A stretch of 7,051 nucleotides of DNA from Pseudomonadota bacterium (lineage in GTDB: Bacteria; Bdellovibrionota_B; Oligoflexia; Oligoflexales; Bin106). Shown here piece after piece: positions 1 through 5,229 of this stretch (position 1 is the stretch's first letter; each line of letters begins with the position of its first letter). The translations under genes and the position numbers were made by a program. Where the stretch lies: assembly GCA_026710525.1 (NCBI GenBank), contig JAPOQT010000265.1:1-7051 (forward strand), given 5' to 3'. A model generated the notes under the pieces. It was not told the origin of the DNA. It did no database searches and saw nothing but the letters and a program-made list of their open reading frames with translations.

Positions 1-58
1 AGTAGCGGTCAGGAGGTCATTATGGATTTGGTCATGATTGAATGTGTGTGAAGGAGTG
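1..58 (-). other. Alternative-frame continuation of the methyltransferase C-terminus, running off the window
   Basis: Beyond the stop at 59-61 the main frame has several more stops. If one base is removed from the seven-base G:C run at 93-99, the minus-strand frame stays open from there to position 1. It reads HFPVTHLHLFDDTPSHTF and, at the edge, HNDLLTAT. The LLTAT end resembles the LLSST that precedes the MH..W motif in the MmeI recognition domain. This similarity is short and could be chance. The open frame covers only about 30 codons. Confidence 0.4.
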
Positions 59-2308
59 TCATCGAAGAGGTGAAGGTGAGTCACGGGGAAGTGGGGGGGA
101 TGGGGTAACAACAGAGGTAACAACAGAAGTAACAGAGGCAACAAACGAGCTAGGCACAAACACCTGAAGCAGTGAATTTAATGCCACCACACCACAAGGA
201 AGATAGCCAATTGGCAGGTGTTTTCTCCGATGAGAAGATGTGCGAGGCAAAACAAAACTCAGTCGATCTTGATAACAATCCACCCCATAAAGATGTGGCT
301 GGTCTTTAAGCCTGCGAGTGCCTTTACTTGTCGATGAACTGCGATATTCAGAGACTTTATCTAGCCTTGATGATATTTCGGGAATTTCCCGCGCTTGATC
401 CAGCTGATCATCAGAAATTCTCAAAACGTAACGGCTATTATGATAAAGATAATCTTCGGCACTTTTTAGGGGTAAAACATAAGATGAGCTTGCAGGATAA
501 GAGGATATGAGCTCTGTTTTTTCCTGCTCCGATAAAATAAGAGAACCACCGCAGAGTAATCGACTACCGCTCGTCATAACGGGACGGCTGTCCCCAGGTT
601 TTTTTTGTTTTTGTATGTTAATTTCGGGAGCTGCTCTTAAGTAACGGTTAATATAAGGGGCCTGGTGCGAACGCCACGCGCCTTGAACCTGACGAAATAA
701 AGTCTTTTTGTTTGAAGGTTTTACTTGCATGATTTGCATGGCAATCACAACACAACTTACTTCAGCACCACCAATTGCTTGGTTACTGAATTTAAACGCC
801 TGGTAAGCAAAGCTGATACGCACGCCATAACGGTAAAGCATGGGCCACAATTTAAGTGCTTGGCTACCTTGGATAATGGAGCTTGATGCCACAAAGGCAA
901 AATTAACTATTGACCCCGGCTGATGGGTATTTTTATGAGCGCTCCAGGCATAATGGGCTGCTTTGATAAACCAAGCGCACACATAATCAAGACCCTGTAA
1001 TCCTTTTATTTCATGATCCTGACTAAGGATAGCTAGATCCTCTTTTTGCCTTGCTGTTCGCCCAATTCTTCCCTTGTAGGGAGGGTTACCAATAAGATAG
1101 AGCTCACCATCAGAGACATGAAAAAATTCGAGCCAGTTACACCGAAGAGCATTCGCACACTTAATCTGACCCTCACCCAGCAAAGAAGATAAAGGAAAAC
1201 CAAGTGTACTTGCCATCTCGCGGTTCGTTTGATGCTGAGCCAGTTGCAATGAAAGACTCGCCAATCGCGCTGGAAAATATTCAATTTCAAGACCGTAAAA
1301 TGAACTTAACTCAATACTACTTTCTGGTGGAATTTCTGTTATTCCAGCACTTAAAAGCCTTGACAAAATCTCGAGTTCGAGTCGCCTCAGGTCTTTATAG
1401 GCAACGATCAGAAAATTACCCGAGCCACAGGCTGGGTCGAAAACTCGGATGCGAGCCATTCTATGTAAAAGAGCTCTCAGTTTTGTCGGATCACTTCCTG
1501 CCTCTCGGAGTTGCTTTTTGAGGGGAGCTAATATGAGGGGCTCAGTGATTTTTCTAATATTTTTCGGTGACGTATACTGAATGCCATCAGCTGACAATTC
1601 GTCCTCATCATGGCCGACAGCTTGAATCATACTGCCAAAAATATCAGGATTAATACTCTTCCAGTCTAGATGGCCAAGCTCACGTAAGATCTCTCTGGTT
1701 TTTCGAGTAAATCTTGGTACCTGAAGCTGTTTGGTAAACATTTTACCGGCGACGTATGGAAAGTCTTTTAGTGACTGACTGTACTCAGGCGATGGTTCTT
1801 TTTCTCCTAAACGAGCAAAGACTTGGGCAATATAATCTCCCGTATCTACACCATCGGTTTTGGTATGATTAATAATATTTTTAGTAAACTGATCCGTGGC
1901 AAATAATTCACTATCTTCAGCAAAAAAGCAAAAAATTAACCGACAAATAAACTCACTTAACTCTTCCCTTGTTCTTTGCTCTGAATTATTTAATTCAGGA
2001 TTATCTTTTAAGATCTGTGAGTACAGCTGACCCAAATTATAAGCTGCAGCCCGATCAACCGGATTCTCCTCCTGAGTTCTTTCTTTTTCAAAACCAGCTA
2101 GGGGTAAGAAAAAATCATAATAATGTGGCAGAAGAGACAGCTTGATGTCAAGGGTGTCACCCGTGTGGGTGTCGTGACTGAGTAAGGTTTGATAATCTTT
2201 ATCTGTTACTATGACGAATCTAATTTTTTGTTTTTCTGTGACTTTACTATTAACTATCTCATCAATCAAAAAATGAAGGTTCACAGCAGGGCTTGTTTGA
2301 AAAAACAC
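59..2308 (-). CDS. MmeI-family class I SAM-dependent DNA methyltransferase, main open frame of a frame-disrupted gene
   Basis: This frame encodes a type IIG/MmeI-like DNA adenine methyltransferase, expected to transfer a methyl group from S-adenosylmethionine to adenine at a specific site. Visible in order on the 749-residue frame: a helical spacer (about 60-240; FFLPLAGFEK, then RLIFCFFAEDSELF at 123-136); GIQYTS near 242-247, where MmeI has GAHYTS; SAM motif I DPACGSGNF at 291-299; catalytic motif IV GNPPYKG at 407-413; and a target-recognition region from about 570 to 720 (HLPIGYLP at 697-704, where MmeI has IPIGFV). No D...(E/D)XK nuclease motif is seen at the N-terminus, so it looks like a methylase-only relative. 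ATG 2308 lies inside the conserved N-terminal region; the true start is probably 2484 in another frame. The C-terminus stops inside the recognition domain after a repeat tract, so the conserved tail (MH..W, YNTFPW in MmeI) is absent. The family call is firm; whether the gene is functional is doubtful. Confidence 0.88.
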   Translation of the reverse strand: MFFQTSPAVNLHFLIDEIVNSKVTEKQKIRFVIVTDKDYQTLLSHDTHTGDTLDIKLSLLPHYYDFFLPLAGFEKERTQEENPVDRAAAYNLGQLYSQILKDNPELNNSEQRTREELSEFICRLIFCFFAEDSELFATDQFTKNIINHTKTDGVDTGDYIAQVFARLGEKEPSPEYSQSLKDFPYVAGKMFTKQLQVPRFTRKTREILRELGHLDWKSINPDIFGSMIQAVGHDEDELSADGIQYTSPKNIRKITEPLILAPLKKQLREAGSDPTKLRALLHRMARIRVFDPACGSGNFLIVAYKDLRRLELEILSRLLSAGITEIPPESSIELSSFYGLEIEYFPARLASLSLQLAQHQTNREMASTLGFPLSSLLGEGQIKCANALRCNWLEFFHVSDGELYLIGNPPYKGRIGRTARQKEDLAILSQDHEIKGLQGLDYVCAWFIKAAHYAWSAHKNTHQPGSIVNFAFVASSSIIQGSQALKLWPMLYRYGVRISFAYQAFKFSNQAIGGAEVSCVVIAMQIMQVKPSNKKTLFRQVQGAWRSHQAPYINRYLRAAPEINIQKQKKPGDSRPVMTSGSRLLCGGSLILSEQEKTELISSYPASSSYVLPLKSAEDYLYHNSRYVLRISDDQLDQAREIPEISSRLDKVSEYRSSSTSKGTRRLKDQPHLYGVDCYQDRLSFVLPRTSSHRRKHLPIGYLPCGVVALNSLLQVFVPSSFVASVTSVVTSVVTPSPPLPRDSPSPLR
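93..99. repeat. Seven-base G (minus-strand C) homopolymer at the methyltransferase 3' end
   Basis: Plus-strand positions 93-99 are seven consecutive G. The tract lies inside the coding region just before the premature stop at 59-61. Loss of one base would switch to the frame that is open to the window edge; gain of one base leads to a TGA within five codons. Such runs are prone both to replication slippage and to sequencing error. Confidence 0.75.
105..149. repeat. Short tandem repeat, 9- and 12-bp units, in the methyltransferase coding region
   Basis: Four head-to-tail units are visible on the plus strand: GTAACAACAGAG (105-116), GTAACAACAGAA (117-128), GTAACAGAG (129-137) and a diverged GCAACAAACGAG (138-149). 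All unit lengths are multiples of three, so copy-number change would lengthen or shorten the protein without shifting frame. Read on the minus strand they encode SFVA, SVT, SVVT, SVVT. They fall in the target-recognition region, where MmeI relatives have no such low-complexity stretch. Confidence 0.8.
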
Positions 2309-2484
2309 TTTTTGGGGAACTAGAAAATTATCTTGACTTTTTTTAAATCCTGCATACTCTCGCTTCAGGGAAGCAGGGGATAAGCCATAAGCTAAAAGGA
2401 AATCTTCGATAAATTTGCCTGGCTATCAAGTTGCTCCCCATTAAACAAATCCTTAATTTTATGTTTAATGTCTTGAGCTAACAT
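2309..2484 (-). pseudogene. N-terminal part of the methyltransferase, separated by a one-base frameshift
   Basis: An ATG at 2484 starts MLAQDIKHKIKDLFNGEQLD and then hits TAG at 2392-2394. The main methylase frame is open from just after a TAG at 2423-2425 and reads PGKFIEDFLLAYGLSPASLK, continuing into KKSQDNFLVPQKVFFQTSP. The FIEDFLLAYGLSPASLKR stretch matches the FLIDFFEVFGITNKRVA region near the start of MmeI, so both pieces belong to one gene. Adding one C to the CC at 2421-2422 (minus strand) gives the continuous reading LDSPGKFIEDF. The gap is therefore a single-base deletion or a sequencing error. A weak GGTG Shine-Dalgarno precedes ATG 2484. The corrected gene would have about 59 more residues than the 2308 start gives. 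Confidence 0.72.
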
Positions 2485-2490
2485 ATCACC

Positions 2491-2550
2491 AACACTTTAG
2501 TAAAATAATCTAAGCACGCTAACGCTAAGTAAGTTCTCAGCTAAAGTGTT
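2491..2550. promoter_or_regulatory. Perfect 10-bp inverted repeat upstream of the methyltransferase start
   Basis: AACACTTTAG at 2491-2500 is exactly complementary to CTAAAGTGTT at 2541-2550, with 40 bp between the arms. The inner arm ends 7 bp from the proposed ATG at 2484. The spacer contains repeated TTAG words on the minus strand (TTAGCGTTAGCGTGCTTAG). The position would suit an operator or a 5'-leader stem, but neither role is demonstrated by the sequence. Confidence 0.4.
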
Positions 2551-2619
2551 TTTATCGACTGTTTGATGTGATTTATTAGATGGCCGGCTATGCAAAAGAT
2601 GCCAACCAACTTTTTAATC

Positions 2620-2658
2620 AAAAAGAGCCCTTGGCTCCTAGGTTATGGCCAAGAGCTC
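2620..2658 (-). terminator. Rho-independent terminator, minus strand
   Basis: On the minus strand GAGCTCTTGGC (2658-2648) pairs with GCCAAGGGCTC (2635-2625), giving 10 of 11 pairs with a 12-base loop, followed directly by TTTTT at 2624-2620. This is a strong intrinsic terminator. It lies about 125 bp past the stop of the membrane protein gene and before the methyltransferase, so it should isolate the two. In the plus direction the hairpin lacks a downstream T run. Confidence 0.85.
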
Positions 2659-2782
2659 ATCTAACTTGAAAAGTGAACATCAAACACAGAAATGTATAAT
2701 AACTCACTTTGAGCACTTCAAACTAAGTAATAATCACAACACCCATTGATATCTCACTTAAAATCACATAGAGATAGGGATG

Positions 2783-3556
2783 TTATGGTTTATTTTTTTG
2801 CTTCTGAGCTGTTTTCTTGGCGCCAAAAAAGGTTCTTTCTCTCAAATATTCATGGGTTGATGATTGAAAATGGACGAGAGATACCAAAGACAGTATTTGT
2901 GCTAGCTCTCCTGTTCTTAACTGTGACTCAGACACCACGCCTCTGAGTAAAGATCGACTATCAAAAATAAGAACGAGAGCATCTGGTAGTTCTCCTACCA
3001 TAACCTTATTCAGTGAGCTCAATTGCCACAACTTGGTGAGATCATCTTGTACGTCTTGATTCACTAAATACCAAACACCTGCTTTAGTTCGATGTTGCAG
3101 GTCTAAATCATGAAGATATCGTGAAGCAGATGGATGGGCAGTGACCAAAGCTCCCTGAAAAAATAAATCGCTTTCTTCAAAATGCTCCCTCACCGTAAAT
3201 TTTTGATCTAAGCTTTTGGCTAGTTGATTCATGGTACGAATCGCCTCATCACACCCACAGCGATCTGACAAATAATAAACAACAGTGACGGCCCCATATA
3301 AGCTTTGGTGAGTGAGGTATTGTAAGTTTTTATCTTGAGAGTCATGATCATTTTGACTCGTCGAGGAAACTCCCGTCACAGACCAAACAAAGCCGGGAAC
3401 TGGCGCTTGGAGACTCAGATGGTGAGGATGTCTCTTGCTATGAAGATAAACAAGAAAACCATAGGGCAGAGAGATGGCAAGCAAAACTAGGAAACAGACA
3501 ACTAAAGCACGCTTGTGAGCAGCCCATGAGCTGTTGTTGTTTCGTTGAAAAAGCAC
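2783..3556 (-). CDS. Membrane-anchored thioredoxin-fold-like protein with a CGC motif
   Basis: A protein of 257 residues if it starts at GTG 3554-3556. That start is chosen because AAGGAAAGAG lies seven bases upstream, whereas the longer reading from ATG 3667 would overlap the aminotransferase gene by 74 bp and has no advantage. One hydrophobic segment at about 16-39 (ALVVCFLVLLAISLPYGF) suggests an N-terminal anchor with the rest outside the cytoplasm. A strand-like AVTVVYYL precedes DRCGCDEA (Cys100 and Cys102), then a helix. Later come GELPDALVLIF (possible cis-proline at 191) and a terminal helix: a thioredoxin-like order with CxC in place of CxxC. By inference it may be a thiol-disulfide protein or a copper-handling, SCO-like protein; no histidine pairing was established. 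It lies 37 bp after the aminotransferase gene in the same direction, and the terminator at 2620-2658 follows. The family is not recognised with confidence. Confidence 0.6.
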   Translation of the reverse strand: MLFQRNNNSSWAAHKRALVVCFLVLLAISLPYGFLVYLHSKRHPHHLSLQAPVPGFVWSVTGVSSTSQNDHDSQDKNLQYLTHQSLYGAVTVVYYLSDRCGCDEAIRTMNQLAKSLDQKFTVREHFEESDLFFQGALVTAHPSASRYLHDLDLQHRTKAGVWYLVNQDVQDDLTKLWQLSSLNKVMVGELPDALVLIFDSRSLLRGVVSESQLRTGELAQILSLVSLVHFQSSTHEYLRERTFFGAKKTAQKQKNKP

Positions 3557-3593
3557 AGGTAATCTCTTTCCTTGTTTTTCTCTGTCAGGTAAA

Positions 3594-4727
3594 TTATGGG
3601 GTGTGAATCCACTTTTTAAAAGCGTCGAGAAATATTTGGTTTTCTGATGGCGTACCAAGAGTAACACGCAGAGCGCCTTTCATTTGGCCATAACCACTGA
3701 GATTCCTAATCAAAATATTATCTGCCTTCAGTCGCTGATAAAAACGGTTACACTGCTGGGTATCATCCCATCTCATCAAGAGAAAATTAGCATGAGAAGG
3801 CATCACATAAAAACCCTCTCGCTGGTAAGCTGACATCTCAGAAAATAAAAACTCTCTTTGCCTAATAGTAAGCTTAATATGTTCTTTAGCGTCCTGAAAA
3901 AATGTCGGGTGATTCAAGATCGTTTGCAAGGCAATTAAAGTAAAATTATTGATACTAAAAGGTAATTGATATTTTCTTAGTTCTCGTAAAAACTGACTGG
4001 CACCCAGCATATAGCCAAGGCGAATACCAGCCGCTGAATAAGCCTTCGCAAAGGTTTTTAAAATCAAAAGATTAGAAAACTCATGGAGCAGAGGTTGATA
4101 CGATAACTGGGAGAACTCTTCGTAGGCACCATCACAGATGAAAAGAGTTTGTGGGTAGGTTTTTAGTAAATGTTTTAGGGTGTCGTAGGGTAGTAGACTA
4201 CCCGTTGGGTTATTAGGACTGGCAAATAGCACCACAGATCCAGGGTGTAAAGTCGGTAAACTATCGAGGGTAAAATCACCGTGATCTTCTAAATACCAAG
4301 GTGAATAAGTGACCTGATGGAGGCGAGCTCTCACATCATAAAGGACAAATGAAGGCGCTAAAATCACCCAGGGAACGTTGTGACATAGGGTAGCAAATAG
4401 TAGATCAATGATGGTGCTGCTACCAGGGCCGAACATAACAGAACCAGGGGCAAGAGATAACTTTGAGCACATGAGTTCTTCCAGCTCAACCGGATAGGGA
4501 GTGGGATAGCGTTTCCATGAGCTTTGTAACAATTGAGAGCTGATTAATTGTTTAATGGCTTTAGGCCATTCATAATAATGTTCGTTTTGGTCTAACTTAA
4601 GACAACGGCTCATTTGATCAAGAGCATAACCTTTGCCTTGCCGGACCTCTTCCTTGATAAAAAGTTTGATTTGTTCATCCGAAGGAGGTTTCGGTTCTGG
4701 TTGAAAATTCGTGGTGGATAATAACAT
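3594..4727 (-). CDS. hisC: Pyridoxal-phosphate aminotransferase, histidinol-phosphate aminotransferase (HisC) family
   Basis: A 377-residue fold-type I aminotransferase of the HisC group. It is expected to convert histidinol phosphate and 2-oxoglutarate to imidazole acetol phosphate and glutamate, the direction of the reaction depending on the pathway; members of this group also transaminate aromatic amino acids. Visible hallmarks: KLDQNEHYYEWP at 44-55, GPGSSTIID at 100-108, ASPNNPTG with NNPTG at 172-176, ICDGAYEEF with Asp199 and Tyr202, KTFAKAYSAAGIRLGY with the PLP lysine at 228 and Arg236, and a C-terminal LRVTLGTPSEN with substrate-binding Arg354. Length is slightly above the usual 350-365 because of an N-terminal extension. 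No other his genes are present, so it could be a HisC2/aromatic version. The ATG at 4727 is the first in frame after a TGA and has no clear Shine-Dalgarno. It lies 102 bp after rpmG in the same direction. Confidence 0.85.
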   Translation of the reverse strand: MLLSTTNFQPEPKPPSDEQIKLFIKEEVRQGKGYALDQMSRCLKLDQNEHYYEWPKAIKQLISSQLLQSSWKRYPTPYPVELEELMCSKLSLAPGSVMFGPGSSTIIDLLFATLCHNVPWVILAPSFVLYDVRARLHQVTYSPWYLEDHGDFTLDSLPTLHPGSVVLFASPNNPTGSLLPYDTLKHLLKTYPQTLFICDGAYEEFSQLSYQPLLHEFSNLLILKTFAKAYSAAGIRLGYMLGASQFLRELRKYQLPFSINNFTLIALQTILNHPTFFQDAKEHIKLTIRQREFLFSEMSAYQREGFYVMPSHANFLLMRWDDTQQCNRFYQRLKADNILIRNLSGYGQMKGALRVTLGTPSENQIFLDAFKKWIHTP

Positions 4728-4820
4728 GAATCAGCTAGAAGAAGAGGTGATAATGCACTAAACCGGAGATACGATAGCACCAACAAAAGATCCCACATGT
4801 TGAGAGTCCTGGTGAGCAGG

Positions 4821-4850
4821 GAAGCAAGACTATTTCTGTAGTTTTGCTTC
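4821..4850. other. Hairpin overlapping the rpmG stop codon
   Basis: GAAGCAAGAC (4821-4830) and GTTTTGCTTC (4841-4850) form a stem of nine pairs plus one mismatch or wobble, around a 10-base loop. The rpmG stop codon (4830-4832) lies at the loop edge. On the minus strand the stem is followed by CCTGCTCACC rather than a T run, so it is not a standard intrinsic terminator. It may stabilise the short rpmG mRNA end or partly attenuate read-through to the aminotransferase gene; that is inference. Confidence 0.5.
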
Positions 4851-4997
4851 TTTAAACTCCACATGTTTTCTTATTTTAGGGTCATACTTTTTCAGCACCA
4901 GCTTATCTAACCCTTTTTTCTTGTTCAAAGTATAATAGTAACCAGTTTTCGCGGTGGAAACAAGTTTTACTTTTTCACGTTTATTTGATTTAGCCAC
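4830..4997 (-). CDS. rpmG: 50S ribosomal protein bL33
   Basis: A structural protein of the large ribosomal subunit, 55 residues, the same length as E. coli bL33. Recognised from VAKSNKREKVKLVSTAKTGY at the N-terminus and KKYDPKIRKHVEFKEAKLQK at the C-terminus. It contains no cysteine, so it is the zinc-independent form. The start is GTG at 4995-4997, preceded by AAGGGAGAG a few bases upstream; the longer reading to 5048 adds residues not found in the family (MTLGVIAQLIIIIRESI). A near-consensus promoter lies at 5073-5100. The usual gammaproteobacterial partner rpmB is not next to it. The HVEFKEAK ending resembles alphaproteobacterial bL33. Confidence 0.95.
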   Translation of the reverse strand: MAKSNKREKVKLVSTAKTGYYYTLNKKKGLDKLVLKKYDPKIRKHVEFKEAKLQK

Positions 4998-5072
4998 TAT
5001 ACTCTCCCTTATGATTATGATCAGTTGAGCGATGACACCTAAGGTCACCGTTAACCAGCACCTGCATGTGGC

Positions 5073-5100
5073 ATTATATCTTTTTTTACTATGAAGTCAA
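5073..5100 (-). promoter_or_regulatory. Sigma70-type promoter of rpmG
   Basis: On the minus strand TTGACT (5100-5095), a 16-bp spacer rich in A, and a perfect TATAAT (5078-5073). The start of transcription would be near 5066, leaving a leader of about 70 bases before the GTG. This is the clearest promoter in the window and fits a highly expressed ribosomal protein gene. Confidence 0.8.
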
Positions 5101-5152
5101 GTTGGCTCCATCACCATTGTTACTCATGAACATTGTTGATCAAATTAAGATA

Positions 5153-5182
5153 TTGACCGATGAGACGATAGGTGAGTACGAT
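5153..5182 (+). promoter_or_regulatory. Possible plus-strand promoter before the hydrolase-like gene
   Basis: TTGACC (5153-5158), an 18-bp spacer, and TACGAT (5177-5182). The match is fair at -35 and weak at -10. It would start the transcript near 5190, downstream of the ATG at 5181, so if it is used that upstream ATG cannot be translated. A perfect TTGACA also occurs at 5184-5189 but has no good -10 partner. Confidence 0.3.
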
Positions 5183-5202
5183 GTTGACAGCAAGCTGTTT
5201 TA

Positions 5203-5212
5203 TGTGTGTGTG
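5203..5212. repeat. (TG)5 dinucleotide repeat at the 5' end of the hydrolase-like gene
   Basis: Five TG units lie at the start of the hydrolase-like frame. Upstream, AGGTGAG (5170-5176) and ATG 5181 open a frame that ends at TGA 5211-5213 in this tract after ten codons (MLTASCFMCV). One more TG unit would join that start to the hydrolase frame. Confidence 0.6.
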
Positions 5213-5229
5213 ATTGTTGTAGTGAGCAA

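Larger units (their letters stand above)
2485..2782. other. Intergenic region between the methyltransferase and the CxC membrane protein gene
   Basis: About 300 bases without a supported coding region. It contains the likely upstream region of the methyltransferase (2485-2619), including a perfect 10-bp inverted repeat, a minus-strand terminator hairpin (2620-2658), and an AT-rich stretch (2659-2782) downstream of the membrane protein gene. A weak minus-strand promoter-like pair lies at 2693-2721. No convincing consensus promoter for the methyltransferase was found; TTAGATTATTTT at about 2502-2513 (minus strand) is a poor -10 candidate at best. Confidence 0.6.

Noticed and set aside
105..149. 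CRISPR-like array
   Set aside because: The units are 9-12 bp, contiguous without spacers and encode in-frame protein repeats.
328..510. Plus-strand open frame of 60 codons
   Set aside because: It lies antisense within the conserved recognition region of the methyltransferase and shows no family resemblance.
1204..1521. Plus-strand open frame of 105 codons
   Set aside because: It is antisense to the methyltransferase core containing the SAM-binding motif, which explains the open frame.
2746..2946. Plus-strand open frame with a hydrophobic end
   Set aside because: Mostly antisense to the C-terminal part of the CxC membrane protein; no ribosome-binding site or similarity.
3557..3667. N-terminal extension of the CxC protein from ATG 3667
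   Set aside because: It overlaps the aminotransferase coding end, while GTG 3556 has a strong Shine-Dalgarno and places the membrane anchor near the N-terminus.
4821..4850. Intrinsic terminator for rpmG
   Set aside because: The stem is good, but no T run follows on the minus strand, so it is listed only as a hairpin.
4610..4864. Minus-strand open frame of 84 codons between rpmG and the aminotransferase gene
   Set aside because: It overlaps both real genes in another frame and has no recognisable features.
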